Shown here: one piece after another, positions 8,061 to 17,549 of the stretch
How positions within the stretch are numbered: position 1 is the first letter of the stretch
Layout: each line of letters starts with the position of its first letter
Assembly (NCBI RefSeq): GCF_017498545.1
Contig: NZ_CP071793.1
Coordinates: 5,853,001-5,917,000, forward strand
Direction: 5' to 3'
Source of the DNA: Sulfidibacter corallicola
GTDB taxonomy: Bacteria > Acidobacteriota > Holophagae > Acanthopleuribacterales > Acanthopleuribacteraceae
DNA: 64,000 nt
Notes under the pieces: generated by a model
Told to the model about the DNA's origin: nothing
What the model saw: the letters and a program-made list of their open reading frames with translations, nothing else
Database searches by the model: none
Made by a program: the position numbers and the translations under genes

Positions 8061-9650
8061 GTGGTGGAGGCCTTTTTGGGAGAGCTGCAGAAAAATTTGG
8101 TGCGCGTCGTCGGGAATTTTACGCGCCTGGGCATCGGCCTGATGTTCGGGCTGCTCCTGGTTCGGCTGCAATTGAGTTTCGGTCAGGACGCCTTTTCGAT
8201 CATCATTCTGCTGGGCACCACCGTGGGATACCTGAGAATCTTTCCCGATATCATTCAGCATGCCGTCATCGCCGAGCTCAGCCGTGCCTATCACAGTGAA
8301 GATCGCCACGACATGTCGCGGGCCTTTGCCGCTGCCGGTCGGGTCAGCGCCCTGATCGGGCTCACCATTCTGACCGCGGTCAGTGGGTTCGCACTCGTGG
8401 TGGATCAGGTATTCAACATTCCCGTCGAACTTCTGGGGGCGACGCGGTACCTCACGGTGTGTATCGGGATTCAAACCATGAGCATCGCCCTGTTCGCACC
8501 ATGCTACAAAATACTGGAAATCCTGGAACGTTTCACCGAGGTCAACTTCTGGCACATGGCGCTGAAACTCTCGTTCCTGTTCGCCGCCGGTCTGGTCCTC
8601 CTGTTCGTCGAAGGCTCCCAGGAACGCTTCATCATCTGTTACGGCACGCTTTCGACCCTGTTCTTCGGCACGGTCATGGTTTCCATCATGTTGCGCGCCA
8701 TGCACTTGTTACCCCACGCCACTTTCTTCCGACGTGACTTTTGCCGCGACGCCGCCAAGCGCATGCTGCGAACCGGCGTGTGGAACACCGTTTCCAATGT
8801 TTCGATGGTCTCCCAAGTGGTGTTCGGTGCGTTCATGGCCAACCGATTCTTCGGGATTCACGCCAACGGCATGTACGGACTCGCCATTCAATTGGGCGGC
8901 TATGTACGCATGTGCTGCGGGGGCCTCGCCTACGGATTGGACTCGATTGCGGCACGGGTTCTCCTCGTCGGAAAATCCTCCCGGCGGAACCAATTGATCG
9001 AAGTGTCCACCGCTGCGCACGCCTGGGCCGTGTTGACGCTTTTCCCGATGATGGTGCTCTTTCCCCAGGAGATTTTGACCGAGTGGATCGGTCCCCAGAG
9101 CAAGAATCCCCAATTCGACTATGCCATGACCGCCAACCTGATTCGCCTGTTCGCGTTTGGTGCCATGTTTCACGGGATTTCCGACGCCTGGGACAAGATT
9201 CTGATCGGAGCCGGACGCGTCGCCTCCTACGCCCGCCTTCAGTTGGGCATCACGATCCTGGCCATTCCCCTGAGTCTGGCGATCGCCTTGAAGGGTCCCG
9301 AGGGTTTGCGGTTCTTCAGCCTCAGCTTCCCCTACACCCTGTTCTATCCGCTGTTTGGTCTCTGGGTGTTCCCATGGCTGTTGTCGCTGTGGACCCAGCA
9401 ACGACGTTGGACCATGTATCGTCCGTTGTTCAAGACCTTTGCGGTGACGCTTCTGCCGGTCTCGATCCTGTTCCTGGCCGGACTCGCCCTTCCGGCCGAA
9501 GGCTTGGGACTGCTTTTGCTGGCCGTTCTGTTCGGGACTTTCCACGTGTTGTCCTCGGGATTCCTGCTGGTGCCCAAACAGTATCGTAGAATGGGATTCG
9601 ATTTCTTGATGGGGCTGAGAAGTCGGTTTGGCGGCTCGGCTGCCGAATGA
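8061..9650 (+). CDS. Wzx-type lipopolysaccharide/oligosaccharide flippase
   Basis: 529 residues with about 12-14 hydrophobic segments in the pattern of the MOP/polysaccharide_synt superfamily. It would move lipid-linked repeat units across the inner membrane. The start is GTG at 8061, or GTG at 8064, behind a GGGGAG. The protein begins right at a first amphipathic helix, as usual in this family. It sits between the initiating transferase set and an O-antigen ligase, so flippase and ligase likely act in sequence. I find no single diagnostic motif, so the call rests on topology and context. Confidence 0.75.
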   Translation: MVEAFLGELQKNLVRVVGNFTRLGIGLMFGLLLVRLQLSFGQDAFSIIILLGTTVGYLRIFPDIIQHAVIAELSRAYHSEDRHDMSRAFAAAGRVSALIGLTILTAVSGFALVVDQVFNIPVELLGATRYLTVCIGIQTMSIALFAPCYKILEILERFTEVNFWHMALKLSFLFAAGLVLLFVEGSQERFIICYGTLSTLFFGTVMVSIMLRAMHLLPHATFFRRDFCRDAAKRMLRTGVWNTVSNVSMVSQVVFGAFMANRFFGIHANGMYGLAIQLGGYVRMCCGGLAYGLDSIAARVLLVGKSSRRNQLIEVSTAAHAWAVLTLFPMMVLFPQEILTEWIGPQSKNPQFDYAMTANLIRLFAFGAMFHGISDAWDKILIGAGRVASYARLQLGITILAIPLSLAIALKGPEGLRFFSLSFPYTLFYPLFGLWVFPWLLSLWTQQRRWTMYRPLFKTFAVTLLPVSILFLAGLALPAEGLGLLLLAVLFGTFHVLSSGFLLVPKQYRRMGFDFLMGLRSRFGGSAAE

Positions 9651-9829
9651 TTTGGATCGGCTCTTCGAGGTGCGTTTTTGACGGCCGTGCCTGTCGCCGG
9701 CGGGCGATGGATCCTCCGCTTCTTCTTGTCTCCCTTCCCCAAACCAACTAGAATACAACCGCGCCATTTTCCCAATGCTCTCAAATCAAATAAGGTCAGC
9801 TCAGGTTCTTTGAAACCAGGCTTCGTTGC

Positions 9830-11911
9830 ATGATGAATACGTCCCATGACTCTCACCACGGTTCTCTGGCAGACTGGATTTGGCACGTCCTTTTCTTCGA
9901 TGCGTTGGTTCTCTTCCTTCGTTTTGGCGGCTACGCGATTGCGGACCTGCTCTTTCACGCCTGTTGCCTGATCATTGCCGGAGTGTTGCTGTGGCGTTGC
10001 TCCTCCGGGTACCGGCTGCCCAAGGGCATTTGGCTCGTTTTTTACGGCATCGCGGCCCTGGCCCTGGTTCAGACCGTGCCGGTCGGTCACGGGCTCTTGG
10101 CCTGGCTGGCCCCGATCAAGCACCGCATTTTCTCGGTCTCGTCCGCACACTTTCCCGATGTGACCGTTGCCACCTCGATCGCCATGGTGCCGCCGCTACA
10201 CTGGCTGAAATTCGCCTCGTTGTGCCTCGATATGGCGATGGTGGCGATTCTGCTTGCCGCGCCGCGTCCCCAACGTCGCGTGTTCTACGGATGGTTCTTC
10301 GGCATTGGCGCTTTGGCCTCATGGCTGGCTATCTTGAATTACCAGAATCATATAGAGACGTTGCCATTCTTGCGTCTCTACAGCGGGACTCACGGGGGAA
10401 TCGTCAACCGCAATCATTTCGCCATGTTGACCGTGACCTTGCTGATCATGACCTATCCGAAGATCCTCAAACATTTTGCGGCATTGCGGCAACCCAAGCG
10501 CCGGCAGACCATCGGCTTGGATCAACGCGCGACCGAAATCCTTTGGGGGTTCTTCTTCCTCATCGTGGCCTCGGTGTTTTTCGTGGCCTTTTCGGCAACT
10601 TGGTCGCGATCGGGTGTGCTCAATTTCGTGGTCAGCCACTTCGTGTTTTTGTTTTTGCTGGTAGTTGGCCTGGTGCGTCAGATGAATCGGCACAAGTACC
10701 TCATTCCGGCGGTTCTTCTGGCGGGGGCCGTCCTCATGCTGTTTCTGCCGCTCGGACGTGGATTGGAACGGTTTCAAAAATTGGGGGCCACGGACGAGGG
10801 CCGGTTGAACCGAATCCTGATCGGGATGGGCTACCTGGCCGAAATGCCGGTTCTCGGAGCCGGAATGGGGGCCTCCGAAGCGATCCTCGATCCGGTGGAG
10901 CCGCGAAACCTGCGTGAAACGCGCAATGCTCGGCAGTTTCACAACGAATATCTTCAAGTGTTGATCGAAATGGGGCCACTTGGATTGGTGGCTCTTCTGG
11001 TGGCTTTGTTTTTCTTGGGGAGCGAGTTGTGGAAGGGGCTTTCGGTCAAGGAATTCGATCGCCGGGTTTTTGCCTGTGCCATCTTCGCCCTGTTCGTGAC
11101 GCTGTTGATATATTCTCTGCTCTCTTTTCCTTTGCGGGTCCCCGCGTTGAGGGTGTTCCTCATGCTTCTCTTCGCGTATGGGCTCAAATGTGTCCATCAT
11201 CGGGATCACCTCCATCGCGGGGCCACGCGCAAGGTCCTTGGCGGGCTGCCTCTGCTGGCGTTCGGCACTCTTTGGTTTGCCGCACACCTTCCCGCCTCGC
11301 TGGAAAAGGACAGCCTTCCTCTGGTGGAACGATCGCGGAGTTACGGGTTCTTCTACCGCGTCGATCTGTTCAAGGCCAACGATCGCCTGGAGCGGATCTT
11401 TCTCGAAATGCCTCCGGCCGAGACCGTCGTGGCCGAGCTTCCCGAGATTCGCGCCGGATTGTTGCGGCATTTGAGGTTGCAGCCCTTCAGCCTCAAGGCC
11501 CTCAACAATCTGTTCATCGTCGATGTGCTGCAACACCGTTTCCGGGACTTGAGTTTCGACCCGGACGTCTATGCCGGTTTCCGGGCTCAGGCCATGGCCA
11601 TCAGCGAGCTTGGGCGCGATGCCAACTGGCACTCCAAGGCGGCCCAATTGTTCCTCTATTCGATTTACGAACCCCATCTCCCACCGGAGGATCTCGCCGA
11701 ATTCGAACGCTTGAAAAAAGACCCATATGTGATTCGATTCTGGATTCTGGCGCGCAAAAAGCTCGCCGAGCCAAAAGAAGCACCGGAGTCTTCGATGGAA
11801 CGGGAAAGCAACCCGGAAGGAGTACCCTCGACCACAGGAACCGAAAATCCTCCGAGTAGCCAAAGGAGTTCGGTACCCAACGAGTCGGCTCCTGCCCGGG
11901 TGGGATATTGA
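9830..11911 (+). CDS. O-antigen ligase family protein with C-terminal soluble domain
   Basis: A 693-residue membrane protein. About 12 hydrophobic helices cover roughly residues 15-480. The Wzy_C block includes GAGMGASEA, then FHNEYLQVLIEMG with the conserved HNEYLQ and an adjacent Gly/Leu-rich helix. The C-terminal 200 residues are soluble and helical, ending in a low-complexity Ser/Pro/Glu tail. Two ATGs (9830 and 9833) are adjacent, with only a weak Shine-Dalgarno. The stop overlaps a TTG near the DUF4838 gene, suggesting one transcript. Ligase and polymerase roles cannot be separated. Confidence 0.8.
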   Translation: MMNTSHDSHHGSLADWIWHVLFFDALVLFLRFGGYAIADLLFHACCLIIAGVLLWRCSSGYRLPKGIWLVFYGIAALALVQTVPVGHGLLAWLAPIKHRIFSVSSAHFPDVTVATSIAMVPPLHWLKFASLCLDMAMVAILLAAPRPQRRVFYGWFFGIGALASWLAILNYQNHIETLPFLRLYSGTHGGIVNRNHFAMLTVTLLIMTYPKILKHFAALRQPKRRQTIGLDQRATEILWGFFFLIVASVFFVAFSATWSRSGVLNFVVSHFVFLFLLVVGLVRQMNRHKYLIPAVLLAGAVLMLFLPLGRGLERFQKLGATDEGRLNRILIGMGYLAEMPVLGAGMGASEAILDPVEPRNLRETRNARQFHNEYLQVLIEMGPLGLVALLVALFFLGSELWKGLSVKEFDRRVFACAIFALFVTLLIYSLLSFPLRVPALRVFLMLLFAYGLKCVHHRDHLHRGATRKVLGGLPLLAFGTLWFAAHLPASLEKDSLPLVERSRSYGFFYRVDLFKANDRLERIFLEMPPAETVVAELPEIRAGLLRHLRLQPFSLKALNNLFIVDVLQHRFRDLSFDPDVYAGFRAQAMAISELGRDANWHSKAAQLFLYSIYEPHLPPEDLAEFERLKKDPYVIRFWILARKKLAEPKEAPESSMERESNPEGVPSTTGTENPPSSQRSSVPNESAPARVGY

Positions 11912-11922
11912 CGGCGATACGT

Positions 11923-13827
11923 ATGCAGTGTGGGCGTCGGCGTGGCCTTTTTCGGAAAGCTGTTTTCGTGGTTTTGGTCGGGTTCTTGGTCGGGTGGGCG
12001 CCCACGGCCCTGGCCGCCAAACCCGCTCGTACGGATTTTGTCCTCTTCGCAGATGGTCGATTCGTGCCGGATGTCTATTTGGTGACGCCGGCTCCCGATG
12101 TGCCGGTCGCCCGTTTCGAACTTTTTTGCGGCTATCTGGGCAAAACCGCCTCGGAAATTCGCACCGTGCCGTCTCTGGCCGAAGGGATGCGGATCCATGG
12201 GGAAAAAGGGGATCTTTCCGGCGACAGTCCCGGAGTCAATCGGGTGCTTTTGGTTTTGGGAAAGGCGGCCCAAGCGGTGACGGGCGCACCCGATGCCCTG
12301 GGAGACGGTTTCGTGATTCAGTTTCCCGAGCCGCACGTCATGGTGATCGCCGCGGCCACGGGGAACGGTTTGTGGCATGGGATGGTCGAGTTTTTGGAAC
12401 GCTACCTCGGTATCCGATGGCTGTTTCCCGGAAAAGAGGGCGAGGTGGTGCCCGAACACCGCGACTTGGCCGTTTCCCGCCGGCCCGTTCGTCAGAAACC
12501 TCACTTCGAACATCGTTTCCTGTCCGGCCTGCTCGGTCCAGGGCACCGCGAATGGGCAGAGTTCCAGCGCATGCAGTATAAGATCCATCGTCACCACAAC
12601 ATGATCAATCTCTTCCCTCCCGAAACCTACATGAAGTCCCATCCCCATTTCTATCCCGTGATCGACGGTAAGCGGCGCCTACCCGCCAACAACGAAGTCT
12701 ACAGTTGGCAGCCCTGTTTCAGTGATGAGGAGCTGCTGGCCGAATCGATCTCGGTCGTCAACCGGTGGTTCGACGAACACCCCGAAGAGAGTTCCATTTC
12801 GTTGGGTACGAACGACTCCATGTTCTGGTGCCAGTGTGATCGCTGCCTACCCCGTTATGGCGCCAAAAACGAGCTGGGTCTGGACGACACGTCCGACGTG
12901 TATTACACCTGGGCCAACAAGGTGGTGGAGGCGGTGCTGAAACGCCATCCGGACAAGTGGTTCGGGGTATTGGCCTACAGCAACCTGTTGGAGCCACCCA
13001 AACGGGTGCCCATCCACCCACGGATCGTGCCCTTTCTCACCTACGAGCGGCTCAAGTGGCGTCGTCGCAAAGAGCGTCGGCGAGGCCTCGCTCGAGAACG
13101 GACCTTCCACCGCAAAGCGGCGAATGTCGGTCTCTACGACTATTATTATGGGACCCCGTATTTACTGCCGCGGCCCACCTTCCACAGTGTCGCCACCGAA
13201 TTGCGCCATGCCGCTCGCCGCGGCATACGCCATTTCTACGCAGAGGCCTATCCCAATTGGGGCGAGGGCCCGAAGATCTATCTCGTGCTCAAGTTACTCT
13301 GGAACCCCAAGGCCGATCCCGAGCCGTTGCTGAAAGATTGGTATCGCGCTGCGGTGGGGCCCGAGGCGGCGCCCTATCTGGAGGACTACTTCGCGCATTG
13401 GGAACGCTTCTGGATGAAACGAGTCAGAAAGCTAGAGTGGTTTCGCGCGCCAGGACAGTATCTCTTCTTTGGCGAGACCGAATACCTGAAGCCTTTGACG
13501 CACGAGGATGTGACGCATTCGGAGTACCTGCTTCGAGAGGTGGTCGCCAAGTCTCGAACGCCGGAACAAAAAGCGCGGGCGGAATTGTTCGTCCAATCTT
13601 TCGAGTGGTATCGCGCCAATGCCCTTTCCTACCTGGGGTTGGTCAAGGGGGACATGGGGGGGCGGACCAAAGAGGAATTGTTGGCTATCGATCTGGAGCG
13701 TTATGCATTGATCGAGGCCGGCCGCGATCATCCGTTCCTGTTTCAATACGTCCGTTTCGATCGATTTCGCAACCTGAACCTGCTGAATTGGGGTCATCCC
13801 GAAAAATACATCGTGACCCCGTTGTGA
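11923..13827 (+). CDS. secreted DUF4838-domain protein, probable glycan-related
   Basis: 634 residues from the ATG at 11923. A TTG at 11908 overlaps the previous stop and would add five residues. The N-terminus is an Arg-rich stretch, a hydrophobic core and an ALAAKP cleavage site, so it is exported. Residues of about 230-480 match DUF4838: SLGTNDSMFWCQCDRC with three cysteines, then a helix, then LAYSNLLEPP. The preceding part resembles the alpha-glucuronidase-like N-domain often linked to DUF4838. A role on surface or environmental polysaccharide is plausible from the family and the overlap with the ligase; no activity is established. Confidence 0.7.
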   Translation: MQCGRRRGLFRKAVFVVLVGFLVGWAPTALAAKPARTDFVLFADGRFVPDVYLVTPAPDVPVARFELFCGYLGKTASEIRTVPSLAEGMRIHGEKGDLSGDSPGVNRVLLVLGKAAQAVTGAPDALGDGFVIQFPEPHVMVIAAATGNGLWHGMVEFLERYLGIRWLFPGKEGEVVPEHRDLAVSRRPVRQKPHFEHRFLSGLLGPGHREWAEFQRMQYKIHRHHNMINLFPPETYMKSHPHFYPVIDGKRRLPANNEVYSWQPCFSDEELLAESISVVNRWFDEHPEESSISLGTNDSMFWCQCDRCLPRYGAKNELGLDDTSDVYYTWANKVVEAVLKRHPDKWFGVLAYSNLLEPPKRVPIHPRIVPFLTYERLKWRRRKERRRGLARERTFHRKAANVGLYDYYYGTPYLLPRPTFHSVATELRHAARRGIRHFYAEAYPNWGEGPKIYLVLKLLWNPKADPEPLLKDWYRAAVGPEAAPYLEDYFAHWERFWMKRVRKLEWFRAPGQYLFFGETEYLKPLTHEDVTHSEYLLREVVAKSRTPEQKARAELFVQSFEWYRANALSYLGLVKGDMGGRTKEELLAIDLERYALIEAGRDHPFLFQYVRFDRFRNLNLLNWGHPEKYIVTPL

Positions 13828-13854
13828 TGGGGCGATGGTTCGGTCGACCCTCAC

Positions 13855-14493
13855 TCAATGACTCGGCACCAACCACTTGATGGCGAGGAATCCTCCGATG
13901 AACAAGACTGCCGCCAAGAGGGTGAGCTTGTCGAAGTACTTGTCGATGAAACGCACGGCGGGTTCGCCGAATCTTTTCACGACCCAGGCTTCGATGGCGA
14001 AGCGCAGGCCGCGGCTGGCGAGCGAGAGCAGCAGGAACGGAAGAATCGAAAAGTGGAATACCCCGGCGGTGATGGTGACGACCTTGTAGGGGATCGGGGT
14101 GAAGCCGGCGATGAACACGACGGCCATGCCGTATTGGGCGTACCAGTTTTTGAAGGTGTTGTACTTGTCCATCGCACCGTAGAATTCGAGAATCGCCACG
14201 CCGACGGTGTCGAAGAAAAAGAAACCGAGCAGGTATCCGAAAAGGCCGCCGAGTACCGAGGCCAGGGTGCAGATTCCCGCGATGCGGTAGGCTCGGTCGC
14301 GGTTCGCCAGGCACATCGGCAGCAACATCACGTCTGGTGGAATCGGGAAGAACGAACTCTCCGCGAAACTGATCAGGGCCAGCCACCAAGTGGCTTTCGG
14401 GTGCTCCGAAAGCTGGAGCGTTCGCTCGTACAATTGCCGAATCCAGCCCATGATTTTGTGATAGACGCGCATGGGCGCGGCAGCTATGGACAT
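13855..14493 (-). CDS. VTT/DedA-like membrane protein (YqaA type)
   Basis: 212 residues from the ATG at 14493, which lies inside the end of surE (10-base overlap). Hydrophobic segments are separated by SFAESSFFPIPPDV near the N-terminus, with the Glu and FPIPP loop of the SNARE-associated/VTT family, and by GFTPIPYKVVTITAG, a second re-entrant motif. DedA/VTT proteins are linked to lipid scrambling and recycling of undecaprenyl phosphate. The YqaA branch, nearest by motif, is poorly characterised. An upstream extension in frame is rejected because it covers surE antisense to its own frame and looks random. Confidence 0.8.
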   Translation of the reverse strand: MSIAAAPMRVYHKIMGWIRQLYERTLQLSEHPKATWWLALISFAESSFFPIPPDVMLLPMCLANRDRAYRIAGICTLASVLGGLFGYLLGFFFFDTVGVAILEFYGAMDKYNTFKNWYAQYGMAVVFIAGFTPIPYKVVTITAGVFHFSILPFLLLSLASRGLRFAIEAWVVKRFGEPAVRFIDKYFDKLTLLAAVLFIGGFLAIKWLVPSH

Positions 14494-15311
14494 GACCAGT
14501 CTCCTTGGGCGACCTCGACCAATGTCTGGAGATCGTCCTGGAACTCGCCTTCGTGGCGCTTCAACAGGTCGGTATCGGTCATTTCCATTTGGAGCGGGGT
14601 GGCCGTGATGTAATTGGCGTAGAAGGCGCCGAGATCCGTACCGGTCTCCGGGCCGCAGTCGGGGTGATAAGGGCCCAGCCAGTAGTAGTCTTTTCCGCGC
14701 GGGTCGGTGCGCGTCACGAGGCGAGTTTGGAAACAGCGCTCGTCGAGCGGTACGAACCTGAGGCCCCGAAGTGGTTTGCCGGGGACGTTCAGGTTCCAGA
14801 TGGCGTGGCGAGAGGCTTGGGGACGTTCGAGCATCCAGGCGGCGAAGCCTCGAGCGACCCGCGCTGCGGGAGCCACCGCGAAGGCTCGCTGTTCGTCGCG
14901 GCCCACCGAAACCGCAAGCGCCGGGGCGCCGTAGTGAAAGCCTTCCCAGGCTGCGGCGACCGTACCCGAGTAGGCGGTGTCCAATCCCAGGTTGGGACCG
15001 TGGTTGATTCCCGAAACGATCAGGTCTGGTACCACGCCTTCCAAGACCACCCGTATACCCAGGTGGACGCAATCGACCGGAGTTCCGTTGACCGCGTAAG
15101 TGGCCTCGCCGAGGGGTCTCAGCCGCAACGGTGTGTCCAGTGAGACCTTGCGACTCACGCCGGAATTATCCTGTTCGGGAGCCACCACGATGACGCGACC
15201 CAGCTCGGCGAGTTCCGTGCACAGAGCCTTGATTCCCGCAGAAAAATATCCATCGTCGTTACATACCAAAATGGTGGGCACCGAATGTGTTTCGGCCTGG
15301 TTCATCTGCAT
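14484..15311 (-). CDS. surE: 5'/3'-nucleotidase SurE
   Basis: 275 residues. The metal site is VCNDDGYFSAG near residue 18 (adjacent Asp-Asp), with Ser in QDNSGVSRKVS and Asn in VSGINHGPNLG, then YSGTVAAA. This is the full SurE signature for metal-dependent survival nucleotidase, which removes phosphate from nucleoside monophosphates. The ATG at 15311 has AAGGA nine bases upstream, so it is preferred over the ATG at 15356. It overlaps the downstream VTT-family gene. A cytoplasmic stress or nucleotide-pool role follows from the family. Confidence 0.92.
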   Translation of the reverse strand: MQMNQAETHSVPTILVCNDDGYFSAGIKALCTELAELGRVIVVAPEQDNSGVSRKVSLDTPLRLRPLGEATYAVNGTPVDCVHLGIRVVLEGVVPDLIVSGINHGPNLGLDTAYSGTVAAAWEGFHYGAPALAVSVGRDEQRAFAVAPAARVARGFAAWMLERPQASRHAIWNLNVPGKPLRGLRFVPLDERCFQTRLVTRTDPRGKDYYWLGPYHPDCGPETGTDLGAFYANYITATPLQMEMTDTDLLKRHEGEFQDDLQTLVEVAQGDWSCP

Positions 15312-15782
15312 GAGAGCCCGTCCTTCGTTGATGCCGATTCCCCACGGCGCTGGCAAATGGTAAAACCCTGATATGTGATGTCCTCGAATGGCGAGTCCTC
15401 GGTCGGGACCCGCCTAACACAAAAGAGGCATCCTAACACAACTGTGTCTCCCTTGGTGAGCCTTCGAGGCTGTCCGGACGTCGGCCCTCGAAACAGTGTA
15501 GGCCAGGTTGCAAAGTAATCGCGGACAGCGGAATTGGCTCGGTTCCGGTCGATGCGTTATGATGCGGGGAATTCCCGATCGAGACGACCCCTCATCTTTG
15601 GATGGAAAAGAATCTTCGGGAACCACTCAACCAAATGTGACGGATCCTCGTTGGGGGAGGTGCACGCCCGACCGCGCGCCACTCCATCCCGACCTCGATG
15701 GGGGGCGAGGCCGGAAGCGGTTGATTGCCATCGCCAGGGGTTGTCATGGTGTGGTTGTTCGAATTCCTCCCAAGGAGCGATC
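15312..15782. other. divergent intergenic region surE / lipoprotein
   Basis: 471 bases between surE (minus strand) and the lipoprotein gene (plus strand). A frame can be read through part of it toward the lipoprotein, but it has no ribosome site and random composition. I see no other element. Confidence 0.45.
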
Positions 15783-16763
15783 ATGAAGGACTCGGTTAAG
15801 ATATTTCCCCTCATTGGGTTGACTGTGTCGCTGCTACTCACGTCCTGCAGCTCCGAGGTCAATTATTCGCGGTCTCTTTTCAATCATATTCCCGCCGATC
15901 CCGAGGTCTTGGTTCTGATTCGACCCAACGATGTGACCAACCTTCTGGAAATCACCATGGACGAGCTGGATTTGAACAAGCTCTTCGACGATCGCCTCGG
16001 CATCGATACCTCCGATTTCAACCGACAAAAAGAGATCGTCGGCGAGATGTTGCAAGCGGTCGGCGTTCCCTGGCCGCAAGTGGAGTCCGTCGGTTTCCTC
16101 CTTTATTTCGAAAAACCCATCATTCTGCTCTCCGGCAATTTCAAACAGCAGGAAGTCGTGGCCAGGATTCGCGAGGTGGGTTTCAAGCAGCGTTCCAATG
16201 GTTACTTCGACTATATTTATGAAAAACAAAAACTTCACGTTCCCGCCGATGGCTTGATGATGATGGCCGAGGAAGATCTGCTGGATTTCCTGATGCTGGT
16301 TCCCGAGGAGAATCGCCTGTGGAACCGGGAAGATTTCGAAGCCTATCGCCGCACGACCCCGCTCAACAACAGTATTTTTCTGTGGTCCCAACCACCCAAA
16401 CACTTTCTGTCGGACTTCCAGTACCACGAAGAACTGAGTAACGTCAGCGTGGCCGTGGATTTCAAACACAACCTGAACATGCGGGCCAACGTGCGTCTCA
16501 AGAGTTCCGAGAAGGCGACCTATCTCTATGATATGGTCCTCGGCACGGTCACGTTCTCCCAGGGCATGTTCGGCCCGGATCCCGAGTTCGGTCCCGTGTT
16601 CAAGGGAATCAAGGTTACCCAGGACAACAATCAGGTCATCGCTTCTCTGGTGATTCCGGCCTCTCAACTACCGGCTCTCAAGGAGCGGATCATGCGAGAT
16701 ATCGAGAACCCCGAGGCGGGGACCTTCGGCAAACTTCAAAATTTCTTTGATCGCTTGGACTGA
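15783..16763 (+). CDS. lipoprotein of unknown function
   Basis: 326 residues. The start at 15783 has AAGGAG seven bases upstream. The N-terminus is MKDSVKI followed by a hydrophobic stretch and LLLTSCSS, a lipobox with Cys as the lipidation site, so it is anchored to a membrane. The remainder is acidic and soluble with alternating strands and helices (DPEVLVLIRPNDV, ESVGFLLYFEKP). I do not recognise the family; the layout resembles periplasmic proteins of the DUF3352 kind, which is a guess. It lies 189 bases upstream of a sigma-factor operon. Confidence 0.75.
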   Translation: MKDSVKIFPLIGLTVSLLLTSCSSEVNYSRSLFNHIPADPEVLVLIRPNDVTNLLEITMDELDLNKLFDDRLGIDTSDFNRQKEIVGEMLQAVGVPWPQVESVGFLLYFEKPIILLSGNFKQQEVVARIREVGFKQRSNGYFDYIYEKQKLHVPADGLMMMAEEDLLDFLMLVPEENRLWNREDFEAYRRTTPLNNSIFLWSQPPKHFLSDFQYHEELSNVSVAVDFKHNLNMRANVRLKSSEKATYLYDMVLGTVTFSQGMFGPDPEFGPVFKGIKVTQDNNQVIASLVIPASQLPALKERIMRDIENPEAGTFGKLQNFFDRLD

Positions 16764-16952
16764 TCTCTGTTGCCAAATCCGCGGTGGATTCCGAAAATGG
16801 GAGTGGAACTTTCCAGAGGAATGAACGGAACGGGTTTCGGCTTGGCGCCGGACGGTTTTGGCGTGAGTTTGATCACCGGAGCACTGCCTCGAGGCAAGGA
16901 CTCCACAATCGAAAACGATACTAAACGAGTTGGGGTGGGGCGGCGTTTCTCT

Positions 16953-17549
16953 ATGCGCAAGGTTGACCTGGTTGATGCAACCGAAACCGATGAACAATTG
17001 ATGAACCGAGCCGCCAAGGACGACTTGGTTGCTTTCGAAGCCCTGGTGGCGCGACATCAAAAACGCGTGTACCGAATGGCCAGCCGCATGCTGGCTTCAG
17101 ACGAAGACGCTTGGGATGTGAGTCAGGAGATATTCATTAAGATCTACCATGCTCGTCGGTCCTATGTGGAAAACGCCAAGTTCACCACCTGGCTCTACCG
17201 CATAGCCCACAACGCTGTCATCGACAAAATCCGCCAGATCAAACGGCACGCCAAGGTGGTTTCCATGGAAGACATGCTCACCGAAGTTCAGGGTCACTTG
17301 AGTAGTGCACACAAGGCACTGGAATTGGACGAAGTGACCGGGAAAATGTCGGAAGCGCTTGCCCGATTGAGCGAGCGACAGCGCAGCATGGTCCTTCTCA
17401 AATACTACGAGGGCTGCTCCATCAACGAAATTGCCGAAGTCTTCGATTGTGCCACCGGTACCGTCAAGGCCACCTTGTTTCAAGCGATTCGCAACCTGCG
17501 AAAGAATCTGGCCCGCAGTGGATTGGTCACCGCGGAGGTGAACTCATGA
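16953..17549 (+). CDS. RNA polymerase sigma factor, sigma-70 family (ECF/SigE-type)
   Basis: 198 residues. Region 2 spans roughly 25-95: FEALVARHQKRVYRMASRML, then DAWDVSQEIFIKIYHA (the core-binding D-x-x-Q-E-x-F motif) and FTTWLYRIAHNAVID. Region 4 spans about 135-185 with LSERQRSMVLLKYYEG, INEIAEVF and GTVKATLFQAIRNLR as the helix-turn-helix. The ATG at 16953 is chosen because the upstream in-frame extension has no domain. Its stop overlaps the start of a membrane protein that fits a cognate anti-sigma factor. The signal it responds to is unknown. Confidence 0.9.
   Translation: MRKVDLVDATETDEQLMNRAAKDDLVAFEALVARHQKRVYRMASRMLASDEDAWDVSQEIFIKIYHARRSYVENAKFTTWLYRIAHNAVIDKIRQIKRHAKVVSMEDMLTEVQGHLSSAHKALELDEVTGKMSEALARLSERQRSMVLLKYYEGCSINEIAEVFDCATGTVKATLFQAIRNLRKNLARSGLVTAEVNS

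Noticed and set aside
13855..15072. Reading the VTT-family gene from 15072 as a 405-residue protein.
   Set aside because: The added 193 residues overlap surE in another frame and are Arg/Pro-rich and random; the ATG at 14493 fits the family.
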